Positions 20,559 through 31,645 of a stretch of 64,000 nt of DNA are shown one piece after another (position 1 is the stretch's first letter; the number at the start of each line of letters is the position of its first letter). The notes beneath the pieces are model-generated. The model worked only from the letters and a program-made list of their open reading frames with translations, had not been told where the DNA came from and made no database searches. This stretch comes from Garcia nutans. Its lineage: Eukaryota > Streptophyta > Magnoliopsida > Malpighiales > Euphorbiaceae. Made by a program: the position numbers and the translations under genes. The stretch lies in NCBI GenBank assembly GCA_947685225.1, contig CANTUV010000031.1:71095001-71159000 (forward strand). The letters are read 5' to 3'.

Positions 20559-22718
20559 CTATTCTCTATCAGTATTATTGACAAAAACTATACTCTCTCG
20601 GTAAACTATTAAATTACTATTTTATGAAAAGTCTCTTCAATTTTTTTTGTCGATAGAAGATAGGCATCTCTCAATATTATAGAGAGAAACAACAATTCTC
20701 TAGGTAATGTGCAATAATTGAGATGATAAAATTTTAGCTCACGTTTTTCTTTAATCAAGAGAAGATTTTCATCTCTCGATATTATCCATAGATTATCATC
20801 TTCTCTAGATAAATGGAAAGTTGTTTGGTAAAGTAAATAATATACTAGCAGATGCTTCACTACTCTCGGTAATATGAAGAGAATAATACCTACATAAATG
20901 ATATTTCTCTTAGTAAACAGTTCAACTTGAGGAGGTAAAATTTTTGCCCACTTTATTAGGTCACAATTGTTCATTTGCCGATAGAAGATTCAATGCTCTC
21001 GATAATACTGAGAGAATTTAATTTCTGTTGGTATTACCAAGAGAACTAAATTTCTCTCACCAATACACATCCATGTCATACAACTATTAAAATTACTGAC
21101 ATATATCACCATTTTGTCAGTAAATTAGTCAACAAAGATTTGACTTATGAAAAATTGATTATCGAGAAAAATTCATTTTCTATCGGTATTACCGATATAA
21201 TATTGTTTCTGTCGGTATTATTGATATAATATTATTTTCTGTCGATATTACCAACAGAAATGATATCCTCTCTTTAAGTGGGACTCAATTAGTCAAACAT
21301 CTTTTGACTACTTTACTGACAAATCTTCTTCTATCGAGAAAGTTTATCTCTGAACAATTATTCCAATAATTCACACTAAATATTATCGACGCTTTAATAT
21401 TCTGTCGGTATAATTTATAGGTAATTATTGGTGCCATATTCTTGACAAAATATTTGTAGGTACTCTATTGGTTTATGTGAGGAATTGCTTGAGCGCCAAG
21501 GTCTGGCCCACTAATGAGGAGAAGCCAGAATGCTATTTTGGGCTAAGTCCCATGTGATACTGCCACGTACAGTCTTCAGTCTGTTCGGTAAGTGCGAGTT
21601 TTAAAATTATTTTTTATTTTAAAAAGATTTTGTTTCTTTTATCTAAAAGAAACTTTCTTTTTATTTTTAAAATGGATGGTGGCTTTTATTTTAAAAAGCA
21701 AGAGTTGGAGAGTAGTCATCTTAGTTTATTTTTTGTGTGAAAAATTAAGAAAAAATCCGTTTAATTGACTCCATTAAATTGAATTAATTTTTACCAAAAA
21801 AGGACATTAGTCCGAAATCAATTATGATGGGTCTCGGGCTAAGTTTTCATATCAATTTTTATAAAAAAATAATTTTTATTTATCTTTGATGATTTTGACT
21901 TTCTTTTAATTGATTTAATGAAAAATGTGATTTTTATGGATTACGCCACAAATAACTATGAATGACAATAAATTGTAATGCATGTATATTTAATAATAAT
22001 GACATCCAAAAGTGCAGTGCTGAATAATAAAATATTACAGCTCCCTCAAAATAATGATCCTAGGGAAGCTTCAACTCTAGCCCTTATGGGTCTTAAGTTG
22101 AGCATAAATTCGTAACTAATGAATAAACTCAAAGGAAAGAAAAATGAGAAAGCAAGTACAACCGCAGGGCCTTCGTATGTAATACTCACCAAATTTGCAA
22201 ACGAAGCCTTTTGGATAAACACTTTTTCTTGATAAAAGGTTGAAGAGCCTTGCTACTTCGTAGCTCCACTTGCGCGAAAAATTAAGCAGAATTGATTAAA
22301 AATGAGGTAAAAACTCCAATAATAGTCTAAAAAAATTTTATTTAATTAATTTTCATCACGAGTATAATTTGATAGAGTTTGAGGGTTAAAAATTTTGATC
22401 CTTAAGCAAGAGGAGTGAGCTCCTATTATAGGAGTTAGAAATTGGGATCGAGTCACGAGTGATGCGGATGATCCGTGCTCGGGTTTCTGCTGGCTGCTCG
22501 TTTCTCTCTCTCTCTCTCTCTTATGCAAGGAAAATTGATATGTATTTTTCCTAACTTCATTTTTTCCAATTATTTAGGCCAGGTGCAAAATTATGGATTT
22601 TATAGTGTATTTTCTAATTTATTTTTTTTATTGTTTCTCTCGATATTCTGTCGGTATTACCAATAAAATATTTTATGTCGGTAATTTTCTCTTGGTAATC
22701 TGGTATATTCTTATAGCA
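20559..22718. mobile_element. CACTA-like non-autonomous block with subterminal repeats
   Basis: At 20559-21480 and again at 22624-22700 the sequence is filled with both orientations of CTGTCGGTATTACC / CTCTCGGTAATATT, like CACTA subterminal repeats. The right edge TATTCTTATAGCA (22706-22718) is 9 of 13 identical to the inverted CACTA terminus TTTTCTTGTAGTG, and Copia gag sequence resumes just after it. The left terminus is not visible, probably because the Tat element inserted into the block. Between 21480 and 22624 lies unassigned non-coding DNA that includes a (TC)n run at 22503-22520. Confidence 0.45.
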
Positions 22719-23451
22719 TATTAGGATAATTGATAGTTTTATTATCTTGAATTTGGCTTTCATGAGTGAATAAGAATGAATGTAACTCTAAAAAAGTTAG
22801 AAGAGGCTTACTAACATCACAGTAACAACATCAGAATAGTTAAAAGGAAGGCTAGCAAGTATCTGTAAAATGATATCACTTTCATCAATTGGATGACCAA
22901 TAGAATATAGGGAATCATATATAGATTTCACATGATATAGGTCTTCCACCATCAATCTACTTTGTTTCAAGGATTGGTTGAAACTGAGTTTTAGTTGGAG
23001 ATATTTTGCATCAACATGATCATGAAAGAGATTTTCAATTTGAAACCATGTCTCAGATGCAATTAAAGGTTCACCAGGATGAAGAACATGTTTAAGAATC
23101 TACTTATTTCCATGAGAGAAAATCTGTATTAGCTGAGACAATACCATTAGAATTTGTGACTATTGATGAAGGACAAGATGGAGAACCATCAATATGATCA
23201 TATACTTGATGACAACAAAGAATATTAACAAAAAATGTTTTCTGAAAAACATTGTTTGAGAAATCAAGAACTTCAAGAATATGATTTTTAATGTTATTAA
23301 CATTTAAAATAGTTGTGGAAAGGGAAGAAAGAGATGGAGAAACAATATTGGTATTTATAGTTGTTATTGTGTTCATAGAAGAAGAAGAAGAAGAAGAAGA
23401 AGAAGAAAAAGAAGAAGGAGGAGGAGGAGGAGGAGGAGGAGGAGAAGTCAT
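22719..23451 (-). pseudogene. Copia gag (N-terminal and UBN2-type region), decayed
   Basis: The minus-strand frame from 23451 starts with a polyproline/polyserine stretch made of expanded GGA/GAA triplets. It continues to NTDFLSWK, where a stop interrupts it. The next segment (23100-22790) reads ILKHVLHPGEPLIASETWFQ and SFNQSLKQSRLMVEDLYHVK, then IGHPIDESDIILQILASLP, the order found in Copia gag proteins. A decayed FTHESQIQDN tail reaches about 22735. Beyond this the CACTA-like block begins, so protease, integrase and most of RT/RNase H are gone. Confidence 0.8.
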
Positions 23452-23463
23452 GTTTGGTAAGAT

Positions 23464-23475
23464 GCTTTAATACTA
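23464..23475 (-). other. Decayed Copia primer binding site (tRNA-Met type)
   Basis: On the minus strand TAGTATTAAAGC directly follows the LTR end. It matches the usual TGGTATCAGAGC in 9 of 12 positions. Confidence 0.6.
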
Positions 23476-23645
23476 TCAAAATGAGTGATATTCAGATATC
23501 TCATAATGAGGTAAACCCTATATATATTGATTTACATAGTTATCCAATACAATGCAACTATGATGAGATATACAATATAGTTGTGATAAAAGATATACAC
23601 TAAGAGTTATATAAAAGATAAAATACTTCTATCTATATTCCATTA
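23476..23645 (-). mobile_element. 5' LTR of the nested Copia element
   Basis: This 170-bp copy matches the segment at 6539-6712 and is followed outside by the target duplication TCCTT (23646-23650). Read on the minus strand, the LTR is followed by a primer binding site and gag, so this is the 5' end. The whole Copia insertion spans 17.1 kb, but only about 1.2 kb is its own sequence; the rest is later insertions. Confidence 0.75.
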
Positions 23646-25120
23646 TCCTTATGATTGCATGTCTATTATGGATGAAATTGATTTGCCTTTGTCGAAATGG
23701 AAAATTAACAATAAAATCTTGGCTATCACTTTCTGATGATGCATCATACAATGACTCAATGATGTCCATTCTTAAGAGTCCTTTTATGATTAAACGGTCT
23801 CTTATCTTTTGTGGAGGTTTTTCAAGTTCGTTGCTATGCCTATATTATGAGCTTGATTGCAGAATCTGGTACAGAAAAAAATTGATGGCGTCATCACTAA
23901 AATAAGAGAGATGATAAATATATCAATAAATGATCAATTAGAAGGAAGAAGTTTTTCGATGTTGCACAAAAGAATTTTCAATTGGAAGGAAAGAAAGGTT
24001 TACACTTGGTATGCTTGTGAGATGGAACTCTACATTTAATATGGTTGAAAATGCTCTTTACTATAAGAATGTATTTGATTATTTTGAAGGGTGGGATCAA
24101 ACAATGAGGATATATGCAATTTTAAATAATGATTGGAAAAATATAAAAAGCAAATCATAAATTCTTAAAAGTTTTATGTTGTAACATGCATATTTTTAGC
24201 CACTAAAACTCCAAGTTCAAATTTGTTTCTTAAAGGAGTGTGGAAATTTTGTTCAAAATTACTAGAATTAACATAAGGGCAATTTGATACTTATATAATA
24301 GTGTCAAATCAATGCAAACAATCTTGATAAGTATTGGATTGACTACAATAGCATATTAGCTTGTCCAATCTTGTTAGATCTTAGATTTAAAGTAAAATTC
24401 TTAAAGTATTAATATGGCATGATTTATGAAAAGGACGGAGTTCAAGGTAAAGCTGGAAATATTGTGGATTATCTTAAATAGTTATATGAAGAATATGAGC
24501 AACACGACATTAACTTTGCCTATGTTGGAACTTCTAGTGAAATATCTTTAAATGGAGCCAAAAAAGATATTAGGGTTGTTGATGATGAGTTAGTGATTAT
24601 TTTGAATTTATATATGATACACCTAATGTAAACAATAAGTCCCAATTGCACTTGTATTTGGATGTGGCAACCCATGATTTCAATGAAGAATTGGATATTT
24701 AAGAGTTTTGGAAAAAGTGTTCAATAAGATTTCCACAACTATGAAGAATGATTCGTGATGTTTTGAATATTCTTGTTATAAGCATCCCTTCAAAATTTGC
24801 TTTTAGTATAGGAGGAAAAACTATATTGGCAACTAGAAGTTCTCTTAAGTTAAAGACCATTCAAGCTCTAATATGTCTCTAAGATTGGATTCAAGAAGAA
24901 GGTAAATATAAAATCTCAATTTGTTGTTTAATTACTCAATTATTTACTAAATTTCACTTTTAATATATATTCTTTCTTTGATTTTCAATATACAATTGAT
25001 AATAGTTTATTCAAAAATTGTAGGTGATGATAAGTCTAGAAGTAATTCTGACAGTTTTAGTAGTGAGGATAATTATGGAGATAATGATAATGAAATTGAA
25101 AGTGGATTTTTAGGTAATAT
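23646..25120 (+). pseudogene. hAT transposase, 3' half (catalytic core and C-terminal dimerisation region)
   Basis: The sequence resumes the gene broken at 6538. In shifting frames it shows DDASYNDSMMSILKSP (cf. TLDNAS.ND), VITKIRE, RWNSTFNMVENALYYKNVF at 24020-24075, and DKYWIDYNSILACPILLD near 24310-24360. The C-terminal dimerisation region follows at 24700-24880 (FPQL..RDVLNILV, FSIGGKTILATRSSL, DWIQEEG). A GT..AG intron at 24902-25023 is plausible, with the final exon DDKSRSNSDSFSSEDN ending near 25128. Many stops and frameshifts are present. No terminal inverted repeats were identified. Confidence 0.8.
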
Positions 25121-25609
25121 GTTCATTTAGATTATATTGTTATTCAATTTTATTGTATTAATGATTTAATTTATCTTTATTTCTTTTGCAAGCATAAAAG
25201 TTTGAAGTTTGAGATTAGACTTTTATTTTTATTTTGTCTTTATATAGATAATATTTGGACTTCAAAGATATTAGTTACTAGTTATATATTGGGTAAAATA
25301 TATACCACTAACTCGATAGATAAAACTGTTGAATTGTTGCTGAATTAGAATTATTTTTGACCATGTACAATATTCAACTAATGTTGCTGACTTTTAATCA
25401 AACTAAACCTATCATTAGTTCTGCATCCTTAGTTTAAATCTAGTATCAAACTACTAGCCTCATTACTTTGTCACCAATAGATGAATAAAAAAACCACAAA
25501 AAAATGTTGTTAGCCAAAACCTTGGCTTAATTTATTCTATTTTGATTTTAGGTAAGCAAATTTAATAGAACTAAAGTTTTGCATTGAGCTGCATTATACA
25601 GGAACTTAA

Positions 25610-26690
25610 TTTTTGGATAAATTATAAAAATTCCAATCGGACCATGAAGAAGCCTGATTGGACCATTGCCGAAATTCAAGTAAATTTAACATAGAAATAT
25701 TCACAGAGAGAAGTACTCTCAATTTCTTACAGGACCATAGAAAGTCCGCTCGAACCAACATGGAGTCCGACCATACTTTTGCTTGAACTTTTGAAAAATA
25801 CTTCTAGAGAGTTTCATTATTAGAAGTACTCTCAATTTTTTAAAGTACCATGATAAGTCCAACAGGACCACAGAAAAGCTGACTGGACCAAGCCAGGTTG
25901 TTAAAATTTTTTAAAAAAAACCCCAATAAGTTTCACGGCCAAGAGTACTCTTATATTTTGGGCATACCTTCAATAGTATGACCGGACCATTACAACAGAT
26001 TTCAAATTTCATAATTGTTATTCTTTCACTCAATTAGTGGATGTCACCTGTACTCGTCGTTGAAGAATTGTTGCCATAAATTTAAAAAGTGCAACTGGAC
26101 CAATAGTGGTATGACCATATTTTTGAAAGTATGATTGGGAAATTAGTGGTCCAATCATGAAGTTGCTCTAGATAATAATTAAAGTGGGAGATAAGATCCA
26201 AACATGTTGGCACCTACCTCAAATGGTTATTTAAAGACTTATAGGCTATAAATACCCTAAGAAACTTCATTTTTAAGAAGGATTGTGATTGAGATAGCCA
26301 AGATAAATAACTTTCATCTCTTTGCATCAAAATTTCTATTTGTATTCTTTGAGCATTGAGTGTAAGCATTAAACACCATTGTATAAGTTTAAGTATGAGC
26401 TTTGAAATACTAAGATTTTAGAGTGAGCCTAAGAAAACTCTTGTTGGGTTATGAGGAAATTACTCAAACCTTGTGAAAGTATAGTGTAAGCTTATAAAAA
26501 TACCAAGTTAGGATTGAGCTTGTAAAAATCCAAAGTTAGTGAAATTCTCATCTTGAAGGTTGGGGAGTGGACTTAGGATTGATTTGATCTGAACCACTAT
26601 AAATCTCTTGTGTTCATTCTTCTATGCTCTATTCTTATTGCATCACTTCTTCTAGTAACCAATTCACCCCCTCTTATTTGCCATCTTAGG
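25610..26690 (+). mobile_element. Copia LTR-like region (SIRE/Maximus type), probably solo
   Basis: A promoter-like block with CTATAAATACCC (near 26250) leads into a GAGC/AAG-rich stretch and then GGTTGGGGAGTGGACTTAGG with GAACCACTATAAATCTC (26550-26610). This order is familiar from LTRs of large plant Copia elements, as is the following CAATTCACCCCCTCTT. The left part (25620-26160) contains scattered repeats of GGACCA/GTCCGACC words. I find no clear primer binding site, coding sequence or target duplication, so the limits are approximate. Confidence 0.4.
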
Positions 26691-27059
26691 ATAACAAATG
26701 TCAAATCAATCATCCCTTAAACCTGGGGGCATCTACTTAGACTGTAAACCAAGTATCTATCGGCCAAAAGCTTAGGTTTCAAGGTACATAACTTTCCTTT
26801 TCTGCATGCTTGGATTAGGCTTAGGATGCCCTCCATCAAATCAAAATTTCATTACTATATCAACATTAGACATTCAAATCCATTAGACCTTCAAATATAT
26901 TCTAGGTAAGAGTCTTAGAATCAGACTTTCAAATTCATTCCAAGTAGCAGATGTCAGATTTTTAAATCTATTTTAGGTACGAGGTCTAGGATCCAGCCAT
27001 CTTGATGACAACCCTAAAACATGATGTCATCTATGATTTGCCCAAAGCTTGGTTCAATA

Positions 27060-27975
27060 GCCAAACAAAGTCCAAATTCAGTGTCGTTAGATCCAGCCAA
27101 CTCATATCAGTGACAAAGTCATAGAGCAATCATTAGCCGCCAAGGCTCCAAATCAACTTTAAATCTATCATTAGCCACTAAGACTCGAAATTAGCTTTAG
27201 ATCCATCATCAACCATTATTATTCCAAAACCAATATGGAATCACAAAGGCTACATCCAGCCGCTAACTGCCAAGGCTTCGAATTATCATAAACCTAGAAC
27301 AAATCTAGCATCATAAAGGTCATATCCGGTCACAAATCACTGAGGCTCGAAATCTTCATAAGCCCATAACCAATCTAGCATCACAAAGTTCACATCCAAC
27401 CACCAATCACACGAGGCTCTAAATCAGCAGAAGCCTAGAACTAATCTAGCAGCATTGAGGTCACATTCGGCCACCAGCTATTGAGGCTTTGAGTTATCAT
27501 AAGCTTAGAAACAATCTAGCATTATATAGGACACACCTAGTTGCTAGCCACTGAGGCTCTGAATCAATATAAGCTCAAAACTAATCTAGCATTATGGTAG
27601 GTTTACATAGATATTTTAAGTCAAAACTTAGGACATGTCTCCCTTACCTACATTGGGTTAAGTTTACATAGACATATTATGTCAAAAATTAGAATGGGCA
27701 TCCCTTACCCCAATTAAGGTAGGTTTACATAGACATCTCATGTCAAACTTAAGATGAGCTACTTTACCCCATTATGATAGGTTTATATAGACATATTGGG
27801 TCAAATCTAGGATGGAACTCCTTTATCCCATTATGATAGATTTACGTAGACACCTTAGGTCAGACTTAGGATGAGCCTTCCTTACCCTATTAGGATAAGT
27901 TTACATAAATATCTTAGGTCAAACCAAGGATTTTCCTTTCTTACCCCTTTTAGATAGGCTTCCATAGACATTCAA
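27060..27975 (+). repeat. Two adjacent degenerate tandem arrays
   Basis: Array 1 (about 27060-27600) has units of roughly 80-90 bp built around AATCTAGCATCA..AGGTCACATCCGGCCACCA..ACTGAGGCTC. Array 2 (about 27595-27975) has units of roughly 60 bp around GGTTTACATAGACATCTTAGGTCAAACTTAGGATGAGC..CTTACCCCATTA. No coding potential. The layout (different arrays in a row, then an LTR-like start at 28117) parallels 17294-18569, so this is probably the 3' region of another Tat element. Confidence 0.65.
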
Positions 27976-28116
27976 GGGTAATTTTAGAACAGGCCATCCC
28001 AGTCACCCTATAATAGGTGATCATTTCATTGCATATCATTGGCATTGACATTATTGAAACATGTGTTCATAACAACATGGTCACTTTTCAAACAAAATAA
28101 CCATGTTGAGGGTAGT

Positions 28117-28533
28117 TGTGAACTCAATTCTGATCTAAATAAAAGCTCAATTTTGTAACTAAATAAACTCCAACACGATAATGAATCTAACACAATTGAA
28201 ATCGCGCGAATCAGAAATCAAATGGATCCAGAATGACTAAGATGACTACTGTGGTAGTTGCATCATCTGCGGTTGCTGCAATTACACTTGTATGGATGCC
28301 ACATTTTGTCCTATGTGACTGCCGCTTTGAACTTCTGAATCCCATATTGGAAAATTGCATTTTTTGATTTTTTTAAGGTTCTCTATAAATATTAAATCTC
28401 CCCCAAGCTTCAAAACACACTAGAAAGGAAAGTAATTCCAATTTTCTACCTTTACTTACTCTTTTTTGCCCTATATATTGTTTGTTTATTTTGCTCTTAT
28501 AAAGATTTTAGAGTGAAGTTGAGCCCAAGCCCA
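28117..28533 (+). mobile_element. Start of a Tat-like LTR, cut by a CACTA element
   Basis: TTGAGGGTAGT precedes TGTGAACTCAATTCTGATC, resembling a polypurine tract followed by a Tat/Ogre LTR start. A CTCTATAAATATTAAATC element near 28381 could be its TATA box. The sequence stops at the CACTA terminus at 28534. The GCCCAAGCC words at 28525-28533 and again near 31689 suggest, weakly, that the LTR continues beyond the CACTA fragment. Confidence 0.4.
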
Positions 28534-28549
28534 CACTACAAGAAAAACT

Positions 28550-29030
28550 GAATCAGACAACGGTTAAGGAAAAAACCATTGTCTGAAAAAAACAGACAAC
28601 GATTTTTTTTCCCAAAAAAGCATTGTCTGATTAATTTTCAGACAACTGTTTTCGGTGTTTTTTTTAACCTTTGTCTATTAGGTGTCATTTTGGTCACACC
28701 AGACAATGGTTTTTTAGGGACCGTTGTGTAATATATGTTCAGACAACTATTTTTCTGGTCATACAAAACCGTTGTCTGATAAGATGTTTCAGACAACGGT
28801 TAAAAAAAACCGTTGTCTGAAGCAAGCATACAGACAACGGTTTTTAGGAACCGTTATGTAATATATGTTCAGACAAGTGTTTTTTTGGTAAAAAAAAAAT
28901 AGTTGTCTGATAAGATGTTTCAGACAACGGTTATTTAAAAAGTTGTTTGATTAACTGTTCAGACTATTGTATAATATATGTTCAGACAATGGTTTTCCGT
29001 AAGAAACTGTTGTCTGATTAACTGAGTGTT
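28550..29030. repeat. CACTA subterminal repeats
   Basis: At least ten copies of CAGACAACGGTT or its inverse, with variants, are spaced 20-60 bp apart in both orientations. Pairs such as CAGACAACGGTTAAAAAAAA with ACCGTTGTCTGA (28790-28820) are near-perfect hairpins. Confidence 0.85.
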
Positions 29031-29453
29031 AAAAAAAATTTGCCTTAAATGAAAGTAATCCCTATACACAAATCAAACCAAAAACATAAATCAAATGAAA
29101 TCCTCCACTGACAAGTGTTAAACCAAATCCATCAGCAAGGTGTTAGAGCAAAAACCATATGATTCAATAAATTATATAACCAAATCTTTGAACAAAGTGT
29201 CAAATAAAGATACAGATCGAATGATAGGTACAAATGAAACTTTCAACAAATTTAAATAAGAAACACAAAACTTTCAACAAAGCGTCCAACCAATCTTTCA
29301 TTAAATTCTGAATGATATAAACAAAACATTCTACAGGCAGTAGGGAGTTGTGATAGGCATTAAGGATGTTGGACCTGCAAGTATAAAGGATGGAAAAATT
29401 AATGGCAGGACATAATTTCAAAATAGAACTTAAAACAAATGAAATTATTACCA

Positions 29454-31641
29454 TCATGACAACTGAATCAATTCTTCTTCCTCCCGCATGTAACTAATGT
29501 TTTCTTCATCGAGTTCATCAACATATGGGAACGTTGGCAAATGTAGCTCATTCTCAAGTTCTATTTCTATAGATCCCTCATTTTCATCATCACTTTCATC
29601 ATAGTACTTGTCAGGTAATTTTAAGACAACTGACCATAATTTTTCAAGAGGGTCATCTATGTAACAAACTTGCTTGACATGTTTTCCTAACACAAAAGGA
29701 TCGTTTAGAAAACCTAATTTGTTCAAATTAACCAATGTATATCCCAAGTCATATACTTTAACCCCTTTGTTCATATCTACCCAATTACAAGGAAAGATAG
29801 GAACCCTAAAGTGGTTATAGTCCAACTCCCAAATACTTGTAATAACTCCATAAAATGTATGTGAAGTATGCTCGATGTTTTTATCCTTACCCTTCACAAG
29901 CATTGTATCGGCACCTACACAAACACCGCTGCATTGAACTTGCCGCGTATCATCATGTTCTTTGGTGCTGTAGGTAACACCATTGATTCTATAGCCACTG
30001 AATGTAGCTACATCCTTGTTAGGCCCTGCTGCAATCCACATTATATCCTTAGTTACTGTATTCTTCTCATCAAGTAATTCTGATGCAATCTGTCCAAAAA
30101 ATTAAATTGGCCATAAGTATGATATAGCCTTTGAGAGAAGATAAATATTGTAGTATTTCAAAAGAATTCACAAGTACAGGGCATTCATTATTTTTCAGTA
30201 AAATATATAAAGAAACAGGCCTATTTTTGCTGCAAATTGCAGCAAAATACTTGGGCTATAAGATTTTACCTTTTTATGAAACCACTTAGGGAATGTTTCA
30301 TTTTGCATGTTCTTTAGCCACTCTTCATCATTTTCATGTTGTGGATATCTTGTCATCAAAGAAGCCATATGTTTACTGCAAGTAAAATCAACTTTATTAA
30401 TTTTTGAAACAAAATACAGAAAATAAGGAAATAACAAAAACAAATTGAAGTAACTTACTCAAAATATGGGCGAACGTCATTACAATTTTGGGGAAGACAC
30501 AAATGTGCTAGGTGCAAGTCCTTCTTACTTGGCGTTATCACTTTTGCACCAGATAAGGGTCTGTATTTTGCGTCGTTCTTATCCCTAACATTTTTCGGCA
30601 ATCCAACAGTTGCTTCTTCAAAGTTGACCAAACACTTAACGACCTCTTCTGCAACATAGGCCTCAGCAATGCACCCTTCCGGACGAGCCCGATTCCGTAC
30701 ATAACCCTTGAAAGTCTTCATATATCTCTCGAAAGGGTACATCCAGCGTAGGAAGATTGGCCCACAGAGCTTAACCTCTCTCACAAGATGAATTGAGAGA
30801 TGGATCATTATATCAAATAAGGAAGGGGGGAAGTACTTTTCTAGCAAGCATATGGTCTCCACCAACTAAGCTTGCATTTTTTCCAGTTTATCCACCTCGA
30901 TGACTTTACTGCAAATTGCCTTGAAGAAGAGGCAAAACCTAATAATAGTGCACCTAACCTGTTTTTGTAGTACTGACCGAATTGCGATGGGGAGTAAGTG
31001 ATGCAACATTGTATGGCAGTCATGAGATTTCATTCCAACAAGTCGCAGATTTTCCATTGATACTAGACCCTTAATGTTTGAACAAAAACCATCATTTAAC
31101 TTCATACCAACCAAGGATGAGCAGACAATCTTCTTTTCTTTATGCAATAAGTTCCAAGATGCCGTCGGCAACTTCTCTTTTTTTTTTTTCCGGGAGTTTT
31201 TGGCCTCATCTCCGTTCTTATTCCCATTTCAGCCATATCAAGATGGACAGACTCCTTATCTTTTGACTTCCTTGGTATATTTAGCAAGGTACCAGTAAAA
31301 GCTTCACATATATTTTTCTTGATATGCATCACATCAAGGACATGCCTAACCGGCAAAAATTTTCAATACTCAAGTTGGAAAAATATAGATATCTTCTTCC
31401 AAATAGGTCGAGGTTCACCTTTATTCAATCGAGGTTGGCGTTGTGTCTTACCATATACATGGCCCCTTAGTGGTTGTACTCTTTCAAACACCTCCTCTCC
31501 AGTTAACGGAATAGTAGCCGACAACTTCTCCACGGTGTTATCAAAGGCTAATTTTTGCCTTCGATATGGATGATAACGGGGCAACCACCTACGATGCCTC
31601 ATAACCACCGTCTTACAATAATTTGCCAACCTGGTAGCCAA
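29454..31641 (-). pseudogene. CACTA transposase (tnp2 C-terminal part, DUF4218, DUF4216)
   Basis: In transcription order, 31641-31102 gives EVFERVQPLRGHVYGK, then PIWKKISIFFQLEYW, VRHVLDVMHIKKNICEAFTG and TLLNIPRKSKD. This is the tnp2 transposase region ending in HLGTYCIKKRR. The 31171-30866 segment continues with SHDCHTMLHHLLPIAIR. The 30865-30455 segment is the DUF4218 region (YFPPSLFDIMIHLSIHLVRE, GPIFLRWMYPFERYMK, RPEGCIAEAYVAEE). After two probable introns, 30041-29454 is the DUF4216 region (YGVITSIWELDY, FPCNWVDMNKGVKVYDLGYT). The N-terminal half is missing and at least one in-frame stop is present, so it is inactive, but the domain order is well preserved. Confidence 0.85.
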
Positions 31642-31645
31642 GCCA

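Larger units (their letters stand above)
28534..31645 (-). mobile_element. CACTA (En/Spm) transposon fragment
   Basis: The left end CACTACAAGAAAAAC is the diagnostic CACTA terminus. From 28550 to 29030 the motif CAGACAACGGTT and its inverse AACCGTTGTCTG occur many times, the typical subterminal repeats to which CACTA transposases bind. The transposase gene lies on the minus strand (29454-31641). It breaks off within the tnp2 domain at 31645 with no second terminus, so one side has been deleted. Confidence 0.85.

Noticed and set aside
23297..23479. Poly-Ser/poly-Phe ORF overlapping Copia gag
   Set aside because: Frame-shifted shadow of the expanded GAA/GGA triplets in the gag N-terminus.
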